A stretch of 64,000 bases of DNA from Mangifera indica. Taxonomy: Eukaryota; Streptophyta; Magnoliopsida; Sapindales; Anacardiaceae. Position 1 is the first letter of the stretch. Each line of letters opens with the position of its first letter. This document shows positions 22,473 to 31,800 of this stretch, in pieces. The notes beneath the pieces were generated by a model, which was not told the DNA's origin, did not search any database, and was given only the letters and a program-made list of their open reading frames with translations. The position numbers and the translations under genes were made by a program. The stretch is taken from the NCBI RefSeq assembly GCF_011075055.1, contig NC_058143.1, positions 7,579,057 through 7,643,056 on the forward strand. The letters run 5' to 3'.

Positions 22473-23399
22473 CAGTCTTGGCCATGGTTTATGAACCGAC
22501 GGTTTTGGTTCAGAACTGATAGTTCAAGGTTCAAAAAAATAAGAACCTTGAATCGGAATTATTACAGGATAGTTCGTAACCAGTTCAAAACAGAAGGTTC
22601 CAATTCATGGCCCTAGTTTGAAACCAACATTGAACTATTAATTTTAATACATAGCCTCGATTTATTTTTAATTAATAATTATAATAATTAAAAATAAATA
22701 AATAAATAAAAGCTTGCACTTAATTTTTTTTAATTAAGCTTCCTACGTATCCTCTTAGGGTTTACAAGAATCAAAACCTACATAGTTATCTTACCTTTGC
22801 TTATCTGATAACTGACAATACCCTTTTACTTTATCATTCACCTCTACTATCTTGACTATGGCTCTCGTCATTGAACTATCTGTAGTTAAATTAAGAGGTT
22901 CTTTATTGAAGTCTATTGTTATATCTTATTAGCGAAATTTAGCTCTTGTCCAATTGTTCACGTATACTTGAGCTTCAATAGATTTAAAAGGTAAACTTAA
23001 TCGTCTCTTGTCCAATATATTGTTCCTTTAACTAAAAGTTTGTTCCACTATGACAGCTGATGTTGGTACTACTAGGACTTGTTTAGCAATAGCTCCTAAT
23101 GTTGGAAACATTGATGCATGTCGACTCCACCATTCTAAAACTAGAAAGTTTTTATCTATATTACTATTACAAAACTCAAAAGTAGTGGTTAGATAAATAT
23201 CAAGCTTCGAGGTGGAGCCTGATATTCCTTTTGGTCTTTTGCCCCCTTGTATTATAATATGATCACCATAACTAATATTTTGGGTTGATGATAGGGTAAC
23301 AAGTGGTAGAGAGGAAGAAGAACCACTAAACTAATGAATATTTAGCATAAATTTCTTTAATTAAATTCATAATAGTAATTATATTTAATGAAATATTAA
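22473..23399 (-). pseudogene. hAT transposase, C-terminal part and transposon 3' end
   Basis: Minus-strand reading of about 23180-22940 gives the hAT dimerisation domain (LEWWSRHASMFPTLGAIAK, then VPTSAVIVEQTFS), the signature of hAT transposases. The frame has stops. The transposon end lies at about 22473 (cagtcttggccatgg), followed by GC-richer short inverted motifs such as aaccgacggttttggttc, usual in hAT subterminal regions. The element landed in the zf-RVT region of L3. The rest of the gene is at 36004-37312, beyond A2. Confidence 0.85.
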
Positions 23400-23404
23400 C
23401 TTCA

Positions 23405-24415
23405 TGATGTATCTTTAGCCACTTCAACATTTTCGGCCCCTAAGTTCTTAGCCATGCACCATTTGGGCCAAGCTAATGAAGGGAAAAAGGGAAAAGCTCC
23501 ATACAAGCCCAAAGGACCTTTGTCATCTCTAATTTGGCCCAACTTTACTTTTGGTGCACTCTCATTACTTGCATCCAAGGCCTTAATGAAATGGAAGCTT
23601 AAATGAGTCCAAGAAGCCAACTACAAGCTCACTTTGAAGCCCAAGTAGATGAGGCAGCCATCCATCACTTAAATTGGAGCCCAAGATGCCATGAAGCCTA
23701 TTTAGTTGAATTGCAACTAAAGAGGAAGCAAGTAACTTTAGTTGGTGGGCATAGTTCCACTTTTTAGGGAAAAGTTGTTCCCTTTTTATTATTTTTTTCA
23801 TTAATATGGTATGACATTAGTTTATTTGATTGGCTAAGCTTAAATTAAGGTCATAGCTTACTCTTCTAATTAATGGCCTATGAATGCTTACTTTGACACC
23901 ACTTCCTCTTATATATAAGTGTGGCTTTTTCACTTGTAAACTTTAGACTCCTTTGATAGTGAAAATTTCAAGCAAAACTTTGTTAGCTTTTCTTTGTTTT
24001 GTTCCTTTATCCAATTCATCTTGGAGGAAGAATTGGTGGTTGGAGATCCCAAGGTTGATGAAACTTTCCTTTATGCCTTGGTTAATTTTCTTGTTACCCT
24101 TGAAATCCAAAGTGTGAAGATTTGAATGTGTGTTGTATGCCTCGGGTACTGTTTACAGTGTATGATTTTACAATTTTCAGTTTTTGCCATCAAAATTTGA
24201 AGCTAGTTTTGAATGCCTTGTTGACTGAGTTGTGGTTGACATTATATACCGTTAGAAAGCTCTTTGAATGATTTTTCCAATGATATATAATTTGCATGAT
24301 TTGGAGGTCATTTGATTGGTTAAAATTGAAAGACAAATTACTACTATGCTAAATGAATAATAATTTCCAGAATTGAGTTTGTGTATTGTTGCAGTGTCTT
24401 AATGGAAATGCATCA
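23405..24415 (+). repeat. A2 5' LTR
   Basis: It starts TGATGTAT, ends AATGCATCA, and is 1011 bases long. It contains a TATA-like element at about 23910 and pairs with 34989-35998. ORFs on its minus strand (23402-23801) also appear in the other A LTRs and have no recognisable product. Confidence 0.95.
23910..23919 (+). promoter_or_regulatory. TATA box of the A2 5' LTR
   Basis: tatatataag lies about two thirds into the LTR. The same element is present in the 3' LTR near 35497 and in solo LTR A3 near 49937, as expected for the LTR promoter upstream of R. Confidence 0.6.
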
Positions 24416-24417
24416 TT

Positions 24418-24430
24418 TGGTGTCAGAGCC
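24418..24430 (+). promoter_or_regulatory. A2 primer-binding site
   Basis: TGGTGTCAGAGCC lies two bases after the LTR end. It matches initiator tRNA-Met with one difference from A1. Confidence 0.85.
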
Positions 24431-24680
24431 TAGGCTATTTTTATGATTTGTTGACTATCATCTTCTTCCAAAAGCTACTGTTCACGACTAAAATTTATTG
24501 TTCACTATAAAATTACTGTTCACAGAACCTTAATTTGCCTAAAACATAAACCTTTCTTAACCTAAACACTTACCAATACTCCTCCCAACCCTTTAAACAC
24601 TTATAACCATTAGCCTTTACCCACTAGCCATTACCAAAAATGTCCCATAAAAGAACTTTATCCTCATTTTCCTCACCTTC

Positions 24681-24900
24681 TTTTTTTTTTTTTTTTGGTA
24701 ATTGATAATAATTTTATACCAAGAAAAGGATATACAAGAGTAAACTAGGACAAACCCCTAGTTTGAGCTAAGCACAAGCATACCTAGGACAATCCCCTAG
24801 GTTATGCCGAATATACCAAGACAACACACAAGGTCAATAATGAAACTACTAAAACCGAAATACATCATTCAACACCCCTATGTAGTACATCACTCTATGA
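24681..24900 (-). other. L1 3' UTR with tandem stem-loops and poly(A)
   Basis: The 3' UTR holds two copies of a short hairpin, CTAGG, seven bases, CCTAG, at 24745-24761 and 24783-24801, followed by a tail ending in ggtataaaattattatcaat and then the poly(A). The same two hairpins occur in L4 (19888-19905 and 19926-19942). Conservation suggests the RNA end recognised by the LINE reverse transcriptase, but that is inference. Confidence 0.7.
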
Positions 24901-27900
24901 CTACTCAAAGATAGTATGAGAGATACTCCAATTGTTTGCAATTGACATATTTTCACTAATCTTTTCCACCTTCTTCAAGCAATTTACCCTTACTCTAACA
25001 CAATCTTTAATAAGCATTGTGACTCTCTCCTTTGGTAATCCATTTCTTCCAAAGCAAATGTCATTCCTAACCTTCCAAATGTGGTAGACGGCAGCACCAA
25101 AACTCACCTTACTCAAAATGTTCTTGAAGTTGTCCTTCTTCCATTCTTTAGTCAATTCCGTAATCAATGAAGTCCATGGCATAAGGTTGATTTGTTGGTG
25201 ACATAGGTTAATGATTTCATTCCAGATTTGGAGACTAAATGCACACCTAAAGAAGAGATGATCCATGCATTCCGGTTCCATATTACACAAAGGGCAAACA
25301 TTGTGGGAGATAAGGCCAATCCGGACCAATTTATCCTTTGTCATAAGTTTTCCTCTAATACCCAACCAAACAATGAATGAATGTCTTAGAAAGTGTCTTT
25401 TAAACCAAATAAGCTTGTACCAAGTTACCTTTTCCTTCCTAGCTCGGATGACTTCCCAAACCGATTTGATGGAGAATTCTCCATTAGAATTGGGGGACCA
25501 TATTAAGGAGTCCTCTCCACTCAATGGGCAGCAAGGGAGCGCATCCTTTATCTCCAAGAGGTGACATGAGTTTGCCACCGGCCATTTCCACCTTTGCTCC
25601 TCAATGACTACTTTAACAAGAGCATTCTTAGGGATACCCGAATCATAAATGATCCTTGGTCCATATTTATCCAACAAAGGACCGTAGGGGTGCCAATTAT
25701 CATGCCATAGATAAGTCTTTTCCCCATTACCAACAATCTTCTTAAACTTGGACTTCATTTGTTCCCTAATGCCAAGGATCTTCCTCCAAACCCAAGAGCT
25801 CTCCCCATTAGCCTTTATTTCCCAAAAACATTTGCCTCTTAGCTTGTTGGTTTTAATCCATTCCACCCAAAGAGAATTCCTCTTGTCATTAAGAATCTTC
25901 CACATGTTTTTGACTATGGCAGCTTTGTTCCAAGCTTTGCTCTTCATGATTCCTAATCCACCCTCCTTTTTAGGAACACATACCTCCTCCCAAGCAACTT
26001 TTGCCTTCTTTCCCTCCATTGAAGCACCACTCCAAAGGAAATTCCTTAATATTCCATCTATCTCCTTATGGATACTTGAAGGGAGAATAAATATTGAAGA
26101 CCAATATATTTGAATGCTAAATAGGACAGCTCTAATAAGAATGAGCCTACCCGCATAGGATAAGGCTTTGCTTCGCCAAGAGGTGACTCTCCCCACAATC
26201 TTTTGAATCAACAGCTTGCATTCACCACTTTTGAGCTTTGAAGAAGTTATAGGAACTCCTAAATACTTAAAAGGCAGCTCTCCCACCTCCATATTGATTA
26301 TAGCCGAGAGTTGCTTCTTCTCCTCTTGGGAAACCCCGGAAAGGTATATATTACTTTTAGCACAATTCATCTTCAGCCCGGACCACTTATGGAATAGGCT
26401 AAGGGTATTCTTCATCAGTGAAATGGAGTCACCATCCGCCCTACAAAGTAAGATAAGGTCATCGGCAAAACAAAGATGGGTGATATTGTTTACCTTGCAT
26501 TTCCAATAATGGCCAAAAGAAGGCTGATTTTTAAGTTCCCCAAGCATACGGGAGAGGACCTCCATTGCCATTACAAAGAGATAAGGGGATATAGGGTCCC
26601 CTTGTCTTAATCCATGAGAGCTCTTGAAGAAACCAACTAATTCACCATTGATTCCCAATGAGAATGAAGGAGTAGTGATGCAGCTCTTGATCCAGCCTAT
26701 GAATTTCCCCGGAGTGCCAATAGTTCTAAGTATTGTGAGAAGGAAGTCCCATTGAATCGTGTCATAAGCCTTCAAGATATCAATCTTCATAGCACACTTC
26801 TTGTCTTTGCCCTCTTTGTGGAAGTTGTGCATTAATTCTTGACACAACATGATATTTTCTCCAATGTTCCGACCTCCCACAAAGGCACCTTGTGCTTTAT
26901 CAATGAAGTTTGGGAGGATGGCTTTGAGGCGGTTTGCTAGAATCTTGGAGATACATTTGTAAATGGTGTTGCAACAAGCTATAGGCCTATAGTCCTTGCA
27001 CATAGAAGAATTAGCCACCTTAGGAACAAGAGCAAGGATTGTACAATTTACCTCTTTGAGGAGATGACCCGAGGAGAAGAAGTGCTTGATTGCCTTGATA
27101 ACATCACTCCCGACAATCTCCCAAGCTGCCTTAAAGAAGAATGCTCCATAACCATCCGGACCGGGAGCTTTATTGTTGTCCATGGCAAAGATGGTAGCTT
27201 TGATCTCATCCTCTTCCACCTCCTTAATCATCATCTCCTTTACTTGGCTCTCCAATTGGAAGTTAACCAGCCTTTGTATTTCTTTAAAGTTTATATTGCA
27301 ATCATCCGTGGCGTTGAGAACTTCCTTAAAGTAGTTTACAAACTCCTTTTTGACTTCTCCCTTATCACTCACAAAGGTTCCATCATCAAGACACACTCCT
27401 TTTATTGAATTCCTACTTCTCCGCGCTTTAACACATTTGAAGAAATATTTGATGTTTTGATCTCCTTCTTGAAGCCAATGAACCTTTGCTTTTTGCCTAG
27501 CCAATGATTCTTCAGCCTCACTAAGTCTCCAATAGTTTTCCAGCCAAGTTTTTTCTTCTTTAGCTAAATCCTCATCAAGAGGGTTGATTTGGAGCCTATT
27601 TTGAACACCTTCCAGGTTATATTTTGCTTCTACCACCTTATCAGAAATATTCCAGAATTCATTCTTATTCAACCTCCTTAAAGCACCTTTTAAACCTTTG
27701 AGTTTACTTACAAGATTGAACATAGGACTGCCCTCATAATCCTCTTTCCAAGTCTCCTTTACAATGTCAATAAAACTTCCATGATTTGCCCACATATTGT
27801 AGAACTTGAATGGAACCTTCCTCCTCTCCTCTCCACCCCCACAAGTCACTACACAAGGTGAATGGTCTGAAATTGAAGGATTGAGAAAACTTGCATAAGA

Positions 27901-28548
27901 ATCCGGCAAAACATCACTCCAAGCTTCATTGACAAGAGCTCTATCCAATTTGCAAGCTATCCTTCTTTGCCCTACACTAGAATTACTCCAAGTGAAATGG
28001 TTCCCCATATATCTTAGATCATCTAGGTTTGCCTCTCTACAACAATTGTTTAGATCATCACAATATGTATCACCCCATACCGCCCCTCCTATCTTTTCAT
28101 TTGGTCCCCTAATTGCATTAAAATCACCCATAATTAACCAAGGTTTAGTGCCCATTTGGTTTGAGTGCTTAATAAGTTCCCTCCAAAGACTTTTCCTCTC
28201 CAAAGGTTGATTAAGCCCATAAACTATAGATATAGCCACTTGGGTTTCCTCCTTCACTAACCAAGCTTCACAGTGAATGAATTGAGGGGCCTTTTCCTTG
28301 ATATCTATACTAACAGCTTCCTTATTCCATCCTACCCAAATTCTCCCATTTTGGCACACCCCATTATTATTGTCATGCTCCCAATCTCTCCATACATTAC
28401 TAGCCACTCTAGAAAGATTATGAGACCCTACTTTTGTTTCTAACACAGCCATAAAATCTACTTTATTATGAAAAATAACTTGTCTAACCTCCCTTTGTTT
28501 GATAGGAGCATTAAGGCCCCTAACATTCCAGCATGCAACTTTGGTCAT
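24901..28548 (-). CDS. LINE ORF2 protein: endonuclease and reverse transcriptase, apparently intact
   Basis: The 1215-residue protein nicks target DNA and copies LINE RNA at the nick. The apurinic-type endonuclease occupies residues 1-235: WNVRGLN at 7-13, E37, GDFN at 141-144, SDH at 227-229. RT spans about 450-770: PGPDG near 462, motif A with D590 and D596, GLRQGDPISPYLF near 646-658, catalytic FADD at 694-697. The C-terminal zf-RVT region has C1085, C1088, H1097 and C1102. No RNase H domain is seen. The start codon overlaps the ORF1 stop as ATGA, which suggests stop-restart translation. Full length for plant L1-type elements. The product could mobilise itself and truncated relatives such as L4, if transcribed. 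Confidence 0.95.
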   Translation of the reverse strand: MTKVACWNVRGLNAPIKQREVRQVIFHNKVDFMAVLETKVGSHNLSRVASNVWRDWEHDNNNGVCQNGRIWVGWNKEAVSIDIKEKAPQFIHCEAWLVKEETQVAISIVYGLNQPLERKSLWRELIKHSNQMGTKPWLIMGDFNAIRGPNEKIGGAVWGDTYCDDLNNCCREANLDDLRYMGNHFTWSNSSVGQRRIACKLDRALVNEAWSDVLPDSYASFLNPSISDHSPCVVTCGGGEERRKVPFKFYNMWANHGSFIDIVKETWKEDYEGSPMFNLVSKLKGLKGALRRLNKNEFWNISDKVVEAKYNLEGVQNRLQINPLDEDLAKEEKTWLENYWRLSEAEESLARQKAKVHWLQEGDQNIKYFFKCVKARRSRNSIKGVCLDDGTFVSDKGEVKKEFVNYFKEVLNATDDCNINFKEIQRLVNFQLESQVKEMMIKEVEEDEIKATIFAMDNNKAPGPDGYGAFFFKAAWEIVGSDVIKAIKHFFSSGHLLKEVNCTILALVPKVANSSMCKDYRPIACCNTIYKCISKILANRLKAILPNFIDKAQGAFVGGRNIGENIMLCQELMHNFHKEGKDKKCAMKIDILKAYDTIQWDFLLTILRTIGTPGKFIGWIKSCITTPSFSLGINGELVGFFKSSHGLRQGDPISPYLFVMAMEVLSRMLGELKNQPSFGHYWKCKVNNITHLCFADDLILLCRADGDSISLMKNTLSLFHKWSGLKMNCAKSNIYLSGVSQEEKKQLSAIINMEVGELPFKYLGVPITSSKLKSGECKLLIQKIVGRVTSWRSKALSYAGRLILIRAVLFSIQIYWSSIFILPSSIHKEIDGILRNFLWSGASMEGKKAKVAWEEVCVPKKEGGLGIMKSKAWNKAAIVKNMWKILNDKRNSLWVEWIKTNKLRGKCFWEIKANGESSWVWRKILGIREQMKSKFKKIVGNGEKTYLWHDNWHPYGPLLDKYGPRIIYDSGIPKNALVKVVIEEQRWKWPVANSCHLLEIKDALPCCPLSGEDSLIWSPNSNGEFSIKSVWEVIRARKEKVTWYKLIWFKRHFLRHSFIVWLGIRGKLMTKDKLVRIGLISHNVCPLCNMEPECMDHLFFRCAFSLQIWNEIINLCHQQINLMPWTSLITELTKEWKKDNFKNILSKVSFGAAVYHIWKVRNDICFGRNGLPKERVTMLIKDCVRVRVNCLKKVEKISENMSIANNWSISHTIFE

Positions 28549-29960
28549 TTGGATGGGTGGGATGGGGAATTTGCTTTCCTTTGCTTTGCCAACTTCTTCC
28601 CCACGTTTTTACTCTTCATTTTAGCATTCTCCTTCCTAAAGTCCATCTCATCCACTTTAAGTTTCCCTCCAAATGGTGCCCTTGCCGGAGATGCTTCTTG
28701 ATCCATGTCCTCCGAGCTACTCAGATGCTGAATTGTGTTTGTGGCCACTTCTTCACTCTCCCGTGCACTCACACTTTCTACCAAGGGGGTACAATGTTCT
28801 TTTGATGTACTAGCTTCGCCTCCGCATCTCTTTCCTTCCTTTTTGGCTTCATTTAAGTTGGTCTCATAACTTGCTACTTGATTTGGTATTGTCTTCTCCT
28901 TCTCCAGCTCGTGAGGCTCCTTAATAGCCAATGCAGAAAAACTATTATGCTTTTGTGCTCGTAAATTAATTCCCATAGTTTTCCCCATTTCCACCCCTTT
29001 GTCCGTGCCTTGCTTGTCATAACCTTTTGGTGTTAGCACCATTTTGCCTTTCCCATGCATTTTCTTCGGTACCACAAAACCATCCCCCTCCTTCAAAGTA
29101 TTCCGTGAGATTATGTTATCACCTAGTTTGGGTGCTAGTGAGCAGCTTGCTATGGAATGACCAAAGCATTGACAACCATTGCACTTTATAGGTTTCCAAG
29201 CATACTCCACCTTGATTACCATCGATTCTCCGTTTGGCAAAGCAAGGCTAATGGAATCAGGGCATCCCGAGTCCACCTCTATCTCAATGCAAACTCTAGC
29301 ATACTCCAATCTTGTCCCTTCTTCAGTCACGGAATCCATGTATAGTGGACTTCCTATTGCACTAGCAATGTAGCTAAGCCCTTTCGGTGTCCAAAATTCA
29401 AGGGGAATGCCATACATTCTAATCCAAATAGCTACCTTCTTCACATCATTAATCACCATAGGTAGATTTGTAGTCCGTTTCCGCACAATAAATGGTTGTC
29501 CTTGTATGGTAATCTGCCCCTCTTCCACAGCTCTTGTAGCTCCCTCCAAATCTTGGAACTTTAGAATGAAAACACCTTGGCCCGAAGTCATGACATCTAT
29601 AAGGCCTAAAGTTTTCCACACCTTCTCCAATGCTCTTTTGACCGTCAAGAATGGTGGTCTTTTGCCAAGGAAGAAGCCTGCAGCACATGTATTCCATCTC
29701 AATGCACCTTGATCAGCAACTTCTTGAGGGGGGGCCACACAAATCCGCCCCTTAGAGTCTTTCCCTTTAGGTTCAAAAAATTCCAACTTAATATTAGACT
29801 TCTTAGGGGTGAAGAGAGAGTTCCATGAAACTCTTTTCTCCACTCCTCCATCCACCTCCGTATGTTTCAACAAGCAAGAAGAAGCATCTGACGCTTTCCC
29901 TACAGCAGAAGCAACCATACTCTTTTGGTGCAAGAGGGGAGAAGCCAAGATAGTTGACAT
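28545..29960 (-). CDS. LINE ORF1 protein: DUF4283 and CCHC RNA-binding protein, apparently intact
   Basis: The start at 29960 gives 471 residues; an in-frame ATG at 30017 would give 490, but the first 19 residues are hydrophobic and unlike L2 ORF1, while MSTILASPLL fits the L2 start. Residue numbers here use the 490 form. Residues about 95-235 form the DUF4283 region (CVAPPQEVADQGALRW, AIWIRMYGIPLEFWTPKGLS). A CCHC knuckle (C279, C282, H287, C292) follows the usual WKPIKCNGC motif. The lysine- and serine-rich tail is variable. In this family ORF1 binds LINE RNA to make the transposition particle. It ends in the ATGA shared with ORF2. Confidence 0.9.
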   Translation of the reverse strand: MSTILASPLLHQKSMVASAVGKASDASSCLLKHTEVDGGVEKRVSWNSLFTPKKSNIKLEFFEPKGKDSKGRICVAPPQEVADQGALRWNTCAAGFFLGKRPPFLTVKRALEKVWKTLGLIDVMTSGQGVFILKFQDLEGATRAVEEGQITIQGQPFIVRKRTTNLPMVINDVKKVAIWIRMYGIPLEFWTPKGLSYIASAIGSPLYMDSVTEEGTRLEYARVCIEIEVDSGCPDSISLALPNGESMVIKVEYAWKPIKCNGCQCFGHSIASCSLAPKLGDNIISRNTLKEGDGFVVPKKMHGKGKMVLTPKGYDKQGTDKGVEMGKTMGINLRAQKHNSFSALAIKEPHELEKEKTIPNQVASYETNLNEAKKEGKRCGGEASTSKEHCTPLVESVSARESEEVATNTIQHLSSSEDMDQEASPARAPFGGKLKVDEMDFRKENAKMKSKNVGKKLAKQRKANSPSHPSK

Positions 29961-30517
29961 TTCTTCTTTCAAAAAGAAAGCCAAAAAAAGGAAGACAGAC
30001 CAGCCTATGCAAGGCACAACAGTCTAAACTTTCACTGAAAAGCAATTCACAGCAGACTGTGAACTACCGTAAATGGAAAGAAACAGCTTTGGAAGAAGAA
30101 AGGAGTTTGTTGCTTACACCAAAAGGGAAAGTAGGCCAAAGATAATTTTAAAATTTGAAAATAGAGGAGAGAGTAATGACGACCGCCAAGGGAAGAAGAA
30201 GGAGGGAACAAGATGATACCGAAGAATGCAACTGGAGAATGAGAGAACAAAGTTAATGAGAACACCAAACAAATGAAGAAGAGGGGAATGATGGTGAATA
30301 AAGTAACTAATACAATAACCTGAAAAAAACTAAGCTAGAAAAATGAAGGAGGCCGAAACTGAAAAAATGAAAAGGAGAAGAGCAGCCATGGATACCGGCG
30401 ACCAAAGGTGTCTCCGGACTGGAGCTTGGTACCGGAAGGGTCACCAACCGAGGGTAAGTTTGACGGTGGGTGAAGCTAGATGAAAAGAAAGGAAGAGTTT
30501 TTAGAGAGAAGGGAGAG
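29961..30517 (-). other. L1 5' UTR / internal promoter region
   Basis: This is about 550 bases between the inferred 5' end and ORF1. It has mixed composition, with purine-rich runs on the plus strand. LINEs of this type normally carry their promoter here, but no specific motif is identifiable. The short frames in it are not supported as genes. Confidence 0.5.
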
Positions 30518-31800
30518 CATTTTCTCAAGTACTAAGCCTTGGGAATTTGCCCACACGACATTGAAAGAAGAGGTCAAAGGAGAACTTAAGGCCATTAGGG
30601 ACCAAATGAATCAAATGATGCAAATGATGAGAGACTTGACCCTTATTCAAAGTCGGGCACCCTTATCACAACCCCAAACTTCAACACAAAGCCAAATGCC
30701 CCCTCCTTCACCTCACCCAACCCAACTACATCACCCAAGAAGACATATTAGACCTTCCCCTCTTCCTCCTAGACATACTAGGAAGGAATTGATAATTCAT
30801 GATGACTTAAGTAAGGAAGAACAAGAGAGGCCACTTAGGAAAGAAAATGATGATGATAGGGCCTTAAAGATTGAAATTCTAGAATTTGAAGGGAGTATGA
30901 GTCCAGATGATTTTGTTGATTGGTTACATGCTATAGAGATAGCTTTTTAATATAAGGGCTATTCAGATGAGAAAATGTGTAAGCTTGCCATCTTAAAATT
31001 CAAGGATTATGCATCTTTATAGTGGGAAAATCTCAAGAAGCAAATAGAAAGGGACGGTAAAGAGAGAGTAAAATCTTGAGAGAAACTAAAGAAGCTTATA
31101 AAGAGAAGATTCCTTCTGGACAACCATAAACAAGATCTTTACTTCAAGCTACACACCTTTAAGCAAGGAAATGATGGAGTAGAGCATTACATAAAGGCGT
31201 TTAAGAAGCTATTAATGAGGAGTAAGCCATCAAAAGTGAAAGAGCAAACCATTGCAAGATTCATTGTTGGTTTAAACTAAGACATTGCTCATATGATGGA
31301 TTTGCAACCATATTACACTTTTGAAGATATTTGTAAGTTGGCTATTAAGGTAGAGAAGCAAAAGAAAGTCATGAAGTCCACGGTTGCCAAGCCATTTACC
31401 AAAGGGACTTTATTCTCCAAAAGTCCTCCTTTCAACAAGGGAACCACCTTTTAAAAGGATTCCCCATCCAACTATAAGGCTGTTGAAACCATTTCCAAAG
31501 AGAAAAGGAAAGAAAATGTGGTAGAACCTAGCAAGAATAAACCAAAGATGGGAAAACGTGATCTCTCTAATGAAAGTGCTTTAAATGTCACGACTATAGA
31601 TACTTCCAAACTAAATGCCCAAATAGGAGAGCTTTGCCATTGTTGGAGGTTCAATTTATTGAAGAATCTCTTCAAGAAGATGAAAAAAATGAAGATTATG
31701 GCCATAAAGATAGAGCTATCGAAGAAAAAGAAGAGGTCATACAAAGGGTTGATGAAGGAGAGATATTAGTGATTAGAAGAGCATTGCATTTCAAGTCCTT

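Larger units (their letters stand above)
24676..30517 (-). mobile_element. L1, full-length L1-type LINE with two open ORFs
   Basis: From 5' (right) to 3' (left) it has a 5' UTR of about 550 bases, ORF1, ORF2, a 350-base tail from the ORF2 stop to the poly(A), and a run of 16 T at 24681-24696 that is the poly(A) tail on the minus strand. The flanks share cattttcctca (24665-24675) and cattttctca (30518-30527), a likely target duplication with one indel. The site lies in A2 gag. Total length is about 5.8 kb. It looks recent: no stop or frameshift is seen in either ORF. Confidence 0.95.
24640..31800 (+). pseudogene. A2 gag, split by LINE L1
   Basis: Gag begins at 24640 (MSHKRT). After about a dozen codons it is interrupted by L1 and resumes at about 30528 with KPWEFAHTTLKEEVKGELK. 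The stretch 30480-30950 is open and includes the proline-rich linker and the start of the capsid (DDFVDWLHAIEIAF), then a stop. Capsid and zinc-knuckle parts continue to about 31620 with many stops; the knuckle is degraded (LNVTTIDTSK frame). An acidic tail follows. It is homologous to A1 gag. Confidence 0.85.

Noticed and set aside
23402..23801. Two overlapping minus-strand frames (72 residues each)
   Set aside because: They lie in the A LTR and recur, broken, in the other A LTRs. No domain, and not independent genes.
25265..28210. Several plus-strand frames of 90-121 residues opposite LINE ORF2
   Set aside because: Antisense shadows of the intact ORF2. No domain or start context.
29157..30145. 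Plus-strand and alternate frames opposite LINE ORF1
   Set aside because: Antisense shadows or read-through of the LINE 5' UTR.
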